The notes: generated by a model from the sequence alone, not told the origin. Shown: positions 1 to 6,453, numbered from the stretch's first letter. The stretch: DNA of 6,659 bases from Candidatus Zipacnadia bacterium (GCA_029821255.1 JALGTS010000067.1:1-6659); one strand, 5' to 3'. Translations and numbers: made by a program.

Positions 1-600
1 CTGCTCACGGCCGCGCATTGCCATATCCTTCAGGTGCAACAGCGGCAAGCGGCCGGCCAGCTTCTTGATCCAGACCACCGGACTGGCCCCGCCGTGCTGC
101 ACCCAGTAGGTATCAATCTCGGCAAAAACGAATTCCGGATCCGTCTCTTGGTAGAAAATCTCCATCGCCGTGCGCTTGCCGAACTTCTCAAACTCATGGC
201 TATGGTTATGGTAGCTTAGGTTCAATCCCATCGCCTTCAGCCGTCGGCCTACCTCATTGGCCTCATGGGCAAAAGCAATCCAGTCGGCTTCGCTCGCTAA
301 GTCTTTCTCCCAGCCACCGGTAGCGGTATATTCAGCTCCAATTGTCTGGTGATAGGCAACGTGCTTCTCAGGATTATCTCGCAGGTCAGCAAAGTCAGTG
401 TGGGTGGAGCAGGCGACAAGGCCATGCCGGTCCAGTAATTCCTTCATCTGCTCGGCAGTGTGCTCGGCACCGATCGCCGAAAGCTGAACGGCTTCGTAGC
501 CAATCTGTGCTATCTTCCTAAAGGTCTCATCCAGCTCTTCCAGAGTATTAGTGAAGTCACGACAGGTATATAACTGTGCGGCAATTACAGAATCAGCCAT
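1..600 (-). CDS. Sugar phosphate isomerase/epimerase, TIM barrel (3' end cut by window edge)
   Basis: The frame is open from ATG at 600 to the left edge, giving 200 codons with no stop, so the C-terminal part lies outside. The start is supported by a strong Shine-Dalgarno, GGGAGGT (608-614), seven bases before the ATG. The protein begins MADSVIAAQLYTCRDF, the usual first strand of xylose-isomerase-like TIM barrels (AP endonuclease 2 family, PF01261). Other landmarks are IGYEAVQL near residue 34, YHNHSHEF near residue 130, EIDTYWVQHGG near residue 162 and LLHLKD near residue 187. The His, Glu and Asp residues in these motifs are where family members bind a divalent metal and the sugar. Family members isomerise or epimerise sugars, keto-sugars or inositol derivatives in the cytoplasm; the substrate cannot be read here. 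It is transcribed away from the plus-strand trio and shares a sugar theme with the minus-strand operon at 3182-6322. Family is confident, substrate unknown. Confidence 0.93.
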   Translation of the reverse strand, partial: MADSVIAAQLYTCRDFTNTLEELDETFRKIAQIGYEAVQLSAIGAEHTAEQMKELLDRHGLVACSTHTDFADLRDNPEKHVAYHQTIGAEYTATGGWEKDLASEADWIAFAHEANEVGRRLKAMGLNLSYHNHSHEFEKFGKRTAMEIFYQETDPEFVFAEIDTYWVQHGGASPVVWIKKLAGRLPLLHLKDMAMRGREQ

Positions 601-623
601 TAAAGTTACCTCCCAATGTAATC

Positions 624-686
624 TCATGGCACGGCTGTGACAATTCCGCTGCCCTGTCTACTGTCGGATAATTGTCTACTCCTCAT
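624..686 (-). CDS. Possible 20-codon leader ORF upstream of the isomerase gene
   Basis: On the minus strand an ATG at 686 opens a 20-codon frame ending in TGA at 624, 23 bases before the isomerase start. Five bases before its ATG is GGAGGT (692-697), almost the same as the isomerase's own ribosome binding site. The peptide would be MRSRQLSDSRQGSGIVTAVP, which resembles nothing I recognise and contains SRQ twice because of an 18-base-period direct repeat in the DNA. It could be a translated leader peptide, a spurious ORF behind a chance Shine-Dalgarno, or a decayed start. The Shine-Dalgarno is the only positive evidence. Confidence 0.2.
   Translation of the reverse strand: MRSRQLSDSRQGSGIVTAVP
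655..680. repeat. Direct repeat TGTCTACT x2, possible regulator site
   Basis: TGTCTACT occurs at 655-662 and again at 673-680, a period of 18 bases. It lies between the divergent isomerase gene and the promoter of the plus-strand trio. A related TTGTCCACT lies on the minus strand at 6476-6484, upstream of the other sugar operon. Tandem half-sites near two helical turns apart can bind a regulator, but eight-base repeats also arise by chance, so this is only a candidate operator. Confidence 0.25.
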
Positions 687-727
687 AAATTACCTCCCTG
701 GCCACAGAAATCCCTCCGCACCGATCA

Positions 728-758
728 TTGGACATCAACGGTCCTGGCCCGCTATAAT
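728..758 (+). promoter_or_regulatory. Sigma70-like promoter for the plus-strand trio
   Basis: A perfect -10 hexamer TATAAT lies at 753-758. The -35 is TGGACA at 729-734 with an 18-base spacer (or TTGGAC at 728-733 with 19). Transcription would start near 765, about 60 bases before the ATG at 826. This also argues against the upstream GTG at 637 as the start of the first gene. On the opposite strand the same AT-rich core reads TATTAT (759-754), so it might also serve the isomerase, but no good -35 is visible in that direction. Confidence 0.6.
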
Positions 759-825
759 AGACGCGAATAAAGACAGCTTTGCCGACTTAGCTAACTTATC
801 CAGCATCCGGGCACGTCAGGCAACT

Positions 826-1623
826 ATGAACAACAGACTGCACCTGACTGCTAAACATCCGCAGCAGCGACCACTGACGGCGCGTAACCTTCAAGACTTC
901 CAGTTATGCCCGCAGAAGTATCTGTTGTCGCTTTCGGTTGCTCCCTCTCAAGCCCGCAAGTTTATCGGAGGGCCAGCGGCATTGCAAGAGGTCATACGGA
1001 GAGCTTTGATTGACTGTTACCAGCAAGGCGGGCCTCAACAGATTAGCCAGCAAAGGCTGCTGGACTTCTTCGCGGAGCATTGGCAGGGGGAGTTGTGCGC
1101 CGATAGTCTGGAAGAGAGCCAACTGCACCGCCGCGGCATCAGGATGCTCACCGATTACTACCAAAAACACCATAATTCGCCCAACCAGACCATTGCTGTG
1201 GATCTGAGGCTAACCGGAGAGATTGCCGGACATAATTTCGTCGCTGTAGCCGATCGCGTAGACCGTGATGATGACGGGATAATTACACTGCTGCGCTATA
1301 AAACCAGCGCCAGCCCCCCCGGGCCAGCCGCCTTGGCCCAAGACCTCTCCGCAGGCCTATTGCTGCTTTTGGGTAGCCAGTATTACGCACCCGCGCAGTG
1401 CCAAACAGCAATCTATGCGCTACGCCGCCAACGGCTAATTATCGCCGACATTGATGCCGGCCAGCGCCAGTGGTTACGCGAACAGATTGTTGCACTGGCT
1501 GACGAGGTCCACTCCGCCCAAGACTTCCCCACCCGGAAGGGGCAGCACTGCCGCTGGTGCCGCTCGCGGGCGCAGTGTCCGGCCTGGGCCTCGGCTCACT
1601 ACCAGCGAGGCGAGAGTAAGTGA
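826..1623 (+). CDS. PD-(D/E)XK (RecB/AddB/Cas4-like) family protein with Fe-S-type cysteines and substituted active site
   Basis: This 265-residue protein starts at ATG 826; an in-frame GTG at 637 would add 63 unconserved-looking residues and precede the promoter, so it was not used. The ribosome binding site is weak (AGG five bases upstream). The N-terminus LTARNLQDFQLCPQKYLLSL (residues 17-36) is the typical opening of PDDEXK_1-type nucleases, with Cys28. The C-terminus carries Cys242-x2-Cys245-x5-Cys251, so four cysteines are placed as in the 4Fe-4S cluster of AddB and Cas4. The central core VADRVDR (141-147) keeps the motif II Asp143. Motif III, normally DYK, reads RYK (157-159), so the metal-binding acid is replaced by Arg while Lys159 remains. 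Relatives are DNA exonucleases of recombination, CRISPR adaptation or defence. Here DNA binding is plausible and cleavage doubtful. Its TGA overlaps the next gene's GTG. No helicase partner is visible in the window. Confidence 0.8.
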   Translation: MNNRLHLTAKHPQQRPLTARNLQDFQLCPQKYLLSLSVAPSQARKFIGGPAALQEVIRRALIDCYQQGGPQQISQQRLLDFFAEHWQGELCADSLEESQLHRRGIRMLTDYYQKHHNSPNQTIAVDLRLTGEIAGHNFVAVADRVDRDDDGIITLLRYKTSASPPGPAALAQDLSAGLLLLLGSQYYAPAQCQTAIYALRRQRLIIADIDAGQRQWLREQIVALADEVHSAQDFPTRKGQHCRWCRSRAQCPAWASAHYQRGESK

Positions 1624-2582
1624 CTGACACAAAGTGGACAGCACTAATTGGAATTGTTCTGTTCACGGTTTATGCAGCCAGCAACTCGTCAGCCCAGCAG
1701 GGCACTCGCCTGGTGCAGGGCAACGATGAATTGCGTATTGCCTACTGGCCGGCTGACCAACAGCAGGCTGAAATTGCTCTTCAGGCCGGCACGCAGGCAA
1801 TCGCCCGCCTCAAATACACGCTGGATTTGGAGCTTGAGCAACGGATTCATATTGACCTGTGCCACACGAACAAGGAGTTCGACGAACAGACTGGCCAAAG
1901 AAATGATCCCTGGGTGCAGGGACGAGCCTTGCCGCGCCAGAACCGGGTGGTGGTCAAAGCCATTGGCCCAGTACGCATTGGCAAACTGGTCGCCCACGAG
2001 ATACTGCATATCTTACTCCAGCGTAAGCTTGATGAGACTGGTGCCGTCGCTCCGCGCTGGCTGCACGAAGGCCTGGCCAAGTATGCCACTGGCGATCTGC
2101 CTATGGAGGAGCGCGAGCTTTTAGGGCAGGCGGCTGCAGACGGCAAACTGCTGCACATCAACGAACTGGAGGCGGCCTTCACCGGCTCTCCTCAACAGGT
2201 CTCGCTGGCTTACGCCCAAAGCTACACACTGGTTGATTACCTATCATCGCTGGAGGGCAAAGCAGGTCTCAGCGGCTTTCTGGAAGAACTTGGTAATGTC
2301 GGCGAGGTAGAACGGGCGCTGGTTCGCACCTACCAGATGCCCATCGGCCAGTTAGAAGAGCAGTGGCTACGCCAGATTGCACGCGTCTATCTGCCTCAGC
2401 GTAGCCCGCACATACTGGACAACTGGGTATGGATTGCAATTGTTGTACTGTTCGTCGCCGCCGTCATTACTCGGCTGGCTCGTGCGCGGGCCATTCGGCG
2501 CCGCATGCAGGAAGAAGAGCGCCTCCGCCAGCTGCTGAAGTCTGATGTCGCCGACACAAACTATTCTGAGGAGGAATCGTGA
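1620..2582 (+). CDS. Membrane-anchored peptidase MA-like zinc metalloprotease
   Basis: This 320-residue protein starts at GTG 1620, overlapping the previous stop as GTGA, which implies translational coupling. The N-terminus has a basic residue, a hydrophobic stretch (about residues 8-20) and a small-residue region ending near Ala25, so a Sec signal peptide is likely. The catalytic motif HEILH (126-130) is a canonical HEXXH, and WLHEGLAKY (147-155) supplies Glu150 as the likely third zinc ligand, the arrangement of gluzincins in the peptidase MA family (PF13485). After a helical region comes one transmembrane segment (about 269-287). A basic, glutamate-rich cytoplasmic tail with coiled-coil character follows (about 288-308). 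The catalytic domain should therefore face the periplasm or outside, with a short tail inside. Substrate unknown. Catalytic residues are intact, unlike those of the neighbouring nuclease-like protein. Alternative: a housekeeping envelope protease of unknown role. Confidence 0.88.
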   Translation: MTDTKWTALIGIVLFTVYAASNSSAQQGTRLVQGNDELRIAYWPADQQQAEIALQAGTQAIARLKYTLDLELEQRIHIDLCHTNKEFDEQTGQRNDPWVQGRALPRQNRVVVKAIGPVRIGKLVAHEILHILLQRKLDETGAVAPRWLHEGLAKYATGDLPMEERELLGQAAADGKLLHINELEAAFTGSPQQVSLAYAQSYTLVDYLSSLEGKAGLSGFLEELGNVGEVERALVRTYQMPIGQLEEQWLRQIARVYLPQRSPHILDNWVWIAIVVLFVAAVITRLARARAIRRRMQEEERLRQLLKSDVADTNYSEEES

Positions 2583-3142
2583 GAATGGAACCGTTCTTTG
2601 CTTTCTTCCGCCGTATATGGATGTCGGGGATCACTACCCAGATCGTCCGCGCAATACTCATTGCAGCGATCTTCGAGTTGCTCGCATGGCTGATTACCCG
2701 CTGGATTCGCCGGCGACTGGGACCAGTACTGGTGCGGGATGCGGGGGCCGATCCTTCGGCGCGGGTACGGCGCCGCCGCTTGCTGGTGGGAGCTCCTACA
2801 GTGGTTGTGCGTATGGTGCTCTACACCATAGCAGTGCTGATGATCCTGCGCATCTTCCGGCTGAATACTGCTGCCGAACTACTACCAATGGGCCTGGCGC
2901 TGTTAGCCATCGGCTTAGTAATAGCAAACGGTCCCCTGCGCGATGCCCTTAACGGATATTTGATCCTATACGACCACATCTACAGCGAGGGCGACGAGGT
3001 GGTAATCGGCGAGTTGGAGGGAGTCGTTGACCAGATAACTCTGCGCCACACACGCCTGCGCACTCCCGACGGCCAACTTATCACTATCCCCCATCGGCAC
3101 GTCAGTACAATCACTAACCGCTCGCGAAGTAAAGAAACATAA
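2579..3142 (+). CDS. Short MscS-type mechanosensitive channel lacking the C-terminal cage domain
   Basis: The protein has 187 residues from GTG 2579, which overlaps the previous TGA as GTGA; ATG at 2585 is an alternative start. A strong AGGAGG precedes it, four bases from the GTG and ten from the ATG. Two hydrophobic segments (about residues 20-41 and 73-94) are followed by the pore-helix region, residues 99-131. The MscS beta domain comes next: EGDEVVIGELEGVVDQITL (137-155), TRLRTPDG (158-165), ITIPHRHV (168-175) and a terminal ITNRSRS. These match the GD-V-G-GVV-I-T-R-DG-IPN-N-SR series of the family (PF00924), with His in place of the Asn of IPN. The protein ends directly after the beta domain, where E. 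coli MscS (286 residues) continues into its cytoplasmic alpha-beta cage. Only 39 bases separate its stop from the convergent gene, so no lost C-terminus remains nearby. It should be an inner-membrane pore; its gating stimulus is unknown. Confidence 0.85.
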   Translation: MRMEPFFAFFRRIWMSGITTQIVRAILIAAIFELLAWLITRWIRRRLGPVLVRDAGADPSARVRRRRLLVGAPTVVVRMVLYTIAVLMILRIFRLNTAAELLPMGLALLAIGLVIANGPLRDALNGYLILYDHIYSEGDEVVIGELEGVVDQITLRHTRLRTPDGQLITIPHRHVSTITNRSRSKET

Positions 3143-3173
3143 GCCAAGCTCAACGCACTCAAAGGAACATCAA

Positions 3174-3203
3174 CCAGCCACCTACAGCCGTGGGTGGCGC
3201 TGG
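3174..3203 (-). terminator. Weak hairpin at the convergent gene ends, possible terminator
   Basis: CCAGCCACC (3174-3182) can pair with GGTGGCGCTGG (3193-3203), giving nine base pairs with a two-base bulge and a ten-base loop. It overlaps the stop codon of the minus-strand GH172 gene. On the minus strand the hairpin is followed by a mildly T-rich stretch; on the plus strand by GC-rich sequence. It might end the minus operon, but it lacks a clear U-tract. Confidence 0.3.
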
Positions 3204-4237
3204 CGACGGGCGGGAAGCTGCGGGAATGCAGCGTGCGGTTCGTGCTGATACCAGTACGCTACCGAGCAGATATCATCGGTCAGCGGCTCATAAACCCCAT
3301 CCGGCCACCAGCCCAGCGCCTGTATGGTCACCCGCAGGTCTTCGTTGAAGCGAATTGGGTCCATTATATGCCAGCGGTACAGCCCGTGCTTGGGAACCTT
3401 GCCCTCCTCCCTATGATAGAGGGGATAGCCAAGAAACGCGGTTGAGTATGTTTCGCCGGCAAATCCCCACGCGCCGCCGAAGTAGTCCTCGGTGCCGGTG
3501 CCACAGATAGTTGGAAACTTCTCATCGCCGTCAATGTAGAACTTGACCTCTCCCTCCCCCCACCAGCCATCGGAGAACTGCGTCCAGGCCAAGTACGTGC
3601 CCACATATTGTCCTCTGCCCTTCACTCCGTCAATAATTGTATGTTCGGGCAGCTCCCGCGTAGTCACCGAACGCCGCCACTGGGCGTGGAAGTAGGCGCT
3701 GTTTTCAGGGATCTCACCCAGCGCGTAGGTAATCTGGTAGAAGAATCCGTCGATTGGCTCGGGGTGTTGGCTTTCAATGGTGATCCGGGCACCTTCGTTA
3801 AAAGGCATCGGCCAGTAACAGTTAAATCCGCCACTGGGATTGACCGCCACCGGCAACGAGTTGACATTGCAGCGCAGGCCGTGGCCATTGCAGAAGAAGT
3901 CCCCCAGCGGCACCTCCACCGAGGGACTATCCTCGCCGTCCCAGAAGATCCGCAGCACACAATCCCGGTAAGCCTGCTGGCGCGTGGTCATCCAGATATG
4001 CTGAATGACGCCGGGGCCGTCAATTTCCGCCAGCGAGGTGGTTGACTCTGCCGGAAGCGTGATACAGGGCCGGACTTTCCAGCCCCGGCCCAGCTCGCGG
4101 GCTGGCCCTTCCCCGGCAGGGTCTGCCTTTGCACCGCCACCTTTAGCACCTTCAGAATTCTCCGCGGATATTGATCGCGTCTCCACATCAGCCAGCATCG
4201 GCAAACTGCTTAATCCTCGCCAGAAAATATTGCCCAT
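3182..4237 (-). CDS. DUF2961 protein, glycoside hydrolase family 172-like
   Basis: This 351-residue protein starts at ATG 4237, preceded by a G-rich stretch acting as a weak ribosome binding site. It shows the full DUF2961 (PF11175) signature: RSISAEN (21-27), GPGVIQHIWMT (74-84), PLGDFF (110-115), GEGEVKFYIDGD (227-238), GTGTEDYFGGAWGF (246-259), GLYRWHIMDPIRF (285-297) and YWYQHEPHAAF (328-338). Characterised members are GH172 enzymes: the Bifidobacterium alpha-D-fructofuranosidase/difructose dianhydride I synthase and bacterial exo-D-arabinofuranosidases. Two acidic residues act in catalysis in that family; Glu228 or Glu230 and Glu250 are the likely equivalents, a placement I infer from motif position. 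There is no signal peptide, so it should act in the cytoplasm on an imported short glycoside. Length is close to single-domain family members. It is third in the minus operon, 19 bases after the URO-D-like gene. The exact furanoside is unknown. Confidence 0.9.
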   Translation of the reverse strand: MGNIFWRGLSSLPMLADVETRSISAENSEGAKGGGAKADPAGEGPARELGRGWKVRPCITLPAESTTSLAEIDGPGVIQHIWMTTRQQAYRDCVLRIFWDGEDSPSVEVPLGDFFCNGHGLRCNVNSLPVAVNPSGGFNCYWPMPFNEGARITIESQHPEPIDGFFYQITYALGEIPENSAYFHAQWRRSVTTRELPEHTIIDGVKGRGQYVGTYLAWTQFSDGWWGEGEVKFYIDGDEKFPTICGTGTEDYFGGAWGFAGETYSTAFLGYPLYHREEGKVPKHGLYRWHIMDPIRFNEDLRVTIQALGWWPDGVYEPLTDDICSVAYWYQHEPHAAFPQLPARRQRHPRL

Positions 4238-4256
4238 CGGGTGTCCCCCCCACTAA

Positions 4257-5390
4257 CTATAGTGAGTCCGGGTCAGGCGGACCGTCGGCCCACGGGTCAG
4301 GAATGCCCAGAGCTTCGCGCTTGTATTGCAGGTAGTACAGATAGTTTTCGTAGCTCACATCGGGCGGACAGCGATGATCCACGTGAGGGATGTAGCCGCC
4401 CTGCTCGACCAGTGGCACGATACGGTCAACCTCCGCGCGAATTGCTGCCTTGTCTTTGGTCAGCTCCCGCTTGTTAACTCCACCCATCAACAACACCTCG
4501 CGCCCGAAGCGTTCACGCATCTCAAACGGATCAGTACCAGCAGCTATTTCCAGCGGGAACATACAATTGACTCCACCGGCCAGCCAGTGCTCAACAAGCT
4601 GGGTGATGTCCCCGTCGCAGTCCACAATGAAGACCTCGCAGCCGGCTTTCTTGAGCACATCGGTAATCCGCTTGTAGCGGGGCGTCATCAGCTGGCGGAA
4701 CAGCTTCGGCGAAATCATCGGCCCTCCCTTAAAGCACATATCTTCCCAGAACATAGCGCAGTCAATATGCACATGCTGGGCGATGCGCCCCAGGACTGTG
4801 ACATAGAGCTGTGTGAGGTGCTCCATCATCTCCTCAACCCACTCGGTCTGCTCCATTATAGCAATCGCAATATTCTCAAAGCCCATCCAGTTACGAAGAC
4901 GGCCAAACAGACTACCAGCAGGAACCTGCACGGGAGCCGAAGAGTTATTGAGTTTTTTGCTCACTTCGTCATAGTCGTCCAGATAGCGCGCCGGATCGTC
5001 CGGATTCAGACGCTCTTTGAAGGCTACCCAGTCATCAGGGGTCTTTAGCGACCAATCCAGGTAATGGGGAATAGTGGAGGTCCCATCTTTGTAAATCTGG
5101 CAGGTCACTCCCTCTCCATCAATAATGACTTTATACCTATCCGTCTCTTCGATTACCCGGGACTCGAAGGCCGGAAGCAATCCCAAGTGATGCCATTTAC
5201 TCATCGGCATATCTGCAAACGGCATAAAGCCGAAGTATTTATTAGCCTTCTCATCACTGTCAATTTGCTGCGGCAGACCCTCATGGTGCCACCGGACCAG
5301 GGTTTCGGCCCAGTAGCCAAACTCCATATCCGGTACGTGATCTATTGGCTGAAACCGATAAGTCCGCAAAAAACGCTCGCGATGCGTCAC
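4257..5390 (-). CDS. Uroporphyrinogen decarboxylase-like family protein (not HemE)
   Basis: This 377-residue protein starts at GTG 5390, 32 bases after the upstream oxidoreductase stop. Beginning MTHRERFLRTYRFQPIDHVP it matches the usual URO-D family opening, which fixes the start. Family features include FWEDMCFKGGPMISPKLF (214-231), FIVDCDGDI (254-262), MFPLEIAAGTDP (277-288), LLMGGVNKREL (300-310) and HVDHRCPPDVSYENY (336-350). It lacks the RQAGRY motif of true HemE, so porphyrin synthesis is unlikely. The layout of Cys258 and Cys341 with nearby acidic and His residues resembles the zinc site of corrinoid:coenzyme M methyltransferases such as MtaA and MtbA, which share this fold. Methyl transfer is thus one possibility, but no corrinoid protein is encoded in the window. 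Position between a dehydrogenase and a glycosidase suggests a link to sugar or methoxy-sugar use. The family call is firm, the reaction unknown. Confidence 0.9.
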   Translation of the reverse strand: MTHRERFLRTYRFQPIDHVPDMEFGYWAETLVRWHHEGLPQQIDSDEKANKYFGFMPFADMPMSKWHHLGLLPAFESRVIEETDRYKVIIDGEGVTCQIYKDGTSTIPHYLDWSLKTPDDWVAFKERLNPDDPARYLDDYDEVSKKLNNSSAPVQVPAGSLFGRLRNWMGFENIAIAIMEQTEWVEEMMEHLTQLYVTVLGRIAQHVHIDCAMFWEDMCFKGGPMISPKLFRQLMTPRYKRITDVLKKAGCEVFIVDCDGDITQLVEHWLAGGVNCMFPLEIAAGTDPFEMRERFGREVLLMGGVNKRELTKDKAAIRAEVDRIVPLVEQGGYIPHVDHRCPPDVSYENYLYYLQYKREALGIPDPWADGPPDPDSL

Positions 5391-5422
5391 AACCGACCCG
5401 CCTTTCTTACCAACCTGGGCTA

Positions 5423-6322
5423 TCAGTCAAACAAAGGGGTAACCTGACCACTATTCTGGGCAGACTTGGCCGCCGCCTCAATGAATGCCACAATCTCTAC
5501 GGTCTCTTCAATATCCAGCGGCGCAACACCCGACTCAAACATCCCCACAACCTTCTTGAGCAACTCCCGATAAATATAACTGGCGTTAATCGAGTGGGCG
5601 CGCACCTCCTTCTCGCACCATGCCGTAAATCCGTAGGCATGAGGGCCACCGCGGGTGCCCCGAATACTACCGATGCGCTCATCCGCCCAGCGTCCTACCA
5701 CAACCTCGGCATCATCCTCATATACACACCACACCCGCTCACAACCCGGCCCCATCAATGCATAGAGCGTCTCCACAGCATGAATGCCATAGTGAAACAG
5801 CCCCGGATTCTGGGAGTGCAACTTTGCCGGACTGTAGGCCATTGCCCCAATAACTCGTCCGGTCTGCTCTTTTTCAGCCTGCAACTGCTGAATCTCCAGG
5901 GCGTAGCGAAGCGACGAAGACGAAAACAGCGGAACATTATTCGCCTCGGCCAGTTCAGCCAACTGCCGGGCCTCGGCAACCGAACAGGTGAACGGCTTGT
6001 CGACAAAGGTGGGCACCCCCGCCTCCAGAAACGGCCTTGCGTACTCCAGATGAACGATGCCGCTCTGAAACTCAACCATCACTGCGTCAATTTTGCCAAG
6101 GAGATCTTCCGGGGTATCAACCACCTCCACGCCATAGCCAGCCAAGGTCTCAGTGTACTTGGCCAATGTTTCATCATCAGTTATCTTTGAGGTGCCCGGG
6201 AAGCCAGCCACAATCCGGGCCCCCTCCACCCACTGCTCCTGCTCAATATTAATGTGATTAATCCTCTTAGTAAACTCAACAACATGACTTGTGTCAAAAC
6301 CAACTATGCCCACATGAATCAT
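5423..6322 (-). CDS. Gfo/Idh/MocA family oxidoreductase with atypical nucleotide-binding loop
   Basis: This 299-residue protein starts at ATG 6322, with AAAGGAA about eight bases upstream. The frame stays open upstream to 6484, but that extension crosses the probable promoter at 6398-6427 and lacks family character, so the internal start was chosen. The N-terminal Rossmann domain opens MIHVGIVGFDTSHVVEF; the usual G-x-G-x-x-G loop is replaced by GFDTSH (8-13). The signature DKPFT (108-112) supplies Lys109, and HYGIHAVETLYALMG (177-191) supplies His181, the usual catalytic pair of this NAD(P)-dependent family. The C-terminal half is the alpha/beta substrate domain. Family members oxidise or reduce sugars, inositols and related alcohols in the cytoplasm, and some run transient redox cycles during glycoside cleavage. 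It is the first gene of the minus operon, 32 bases before the URO-D-like gene. The substrate is not evident. Confidence 0.9.
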   Translation of the reverse strand: MIHVGIVGFDTSHVVEFTKRINHINIEQEQWVEGARIVAGFPGTSKITDDETLAKYTETLAGYGVEVVDTPEDLLGKIDAVMVEFQSGIVHLEYARPFLEAGVPTFVDKPFTCSVAEARQLAELAEANNVPLFSSSSLRYALEIQQLQAEKEQTGRVIGAMAYSPAKLHSQNPGLFHYGIHAVETLYALMGPGCERVWCVYEDDAEVVVGRWADERIGSIRGTRGGPHAYGFTAWCEKEVRAHSINASYIYRELLKKVVGMFESGVAPLDIEETVEIVAFIEAAAKSAQNSGQVTPLFD

Positions 6323-6397
6323 TGTGAAGTTCCTTTCACCGAACTCAGGTTGTATTGCGTTACCGCACAAACCAGAAGAGCTTGACAACCATTGGCT

Positions 6398-6427
6398 ATC
6401 ATACCCGCTGCCCGCGATGTCAGTCAA
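6398..6427 (-). promoter_or_regulatory. Sigma70-like promoter of the minus-strand sugar operon
   Basis: On the minus strand TTGACT (6427-6422) is followed, after 18 bases, by TATGAT (6403-6398); each hexamer matches consensus at five of six positions. The predicted transcript would start near 6391, leaving a leader of about 70 bases before the ATG at 6322. This supports the internal start chosen for the oxidoreductase. Confidence 0.6.
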
Positions 6428-6453
6428 GAACAGGTCCATCTCGGTCAGCAAGC

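Noticed and set aside
614..642. Minus-strand TTGTCA and TACATT with a 17-base spacer just before the isomerase
   Set aside because: The implied transcript would start inside the Shine-Dalgarno of the isomerase, leaving no usable ribosome binding site.
637..825. GTG at 637 as the start of the PD-(D/E)XK-like protein
   Set aside because: The extra 63 residues have no family character, and the region contains the likely promoter at 728-758; ATG 826 places the family's N-terminal motif at the usual distance.
1314..1320. Run of seven C followed by GGG in the nuclease-like gene as a frameshift site or error
   Set aside because: The frame continues intact to the conserved C-terminal cysteines, so neither a frameshift nor an assembly error needs to be invoked.
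4257..4268. GACTCACTATAG on the minus strand, identical to 12 bases of the T7 promoter
   Set aside because: The upstream part of the T7 consensus (TAATAC) is missing and the bases encode the last codons and stop of the URO-D-like gene, so this is a chance match rather than a phage promoter or vector remnant.
3608..6190. Long plus-strand open frames opposite the sugar operon (for example 4326-5048 and 5345-6190)
   Set aside because: They are antisense to genes with clear family motifs and show no recognisable protein features or ribosome binding sites.
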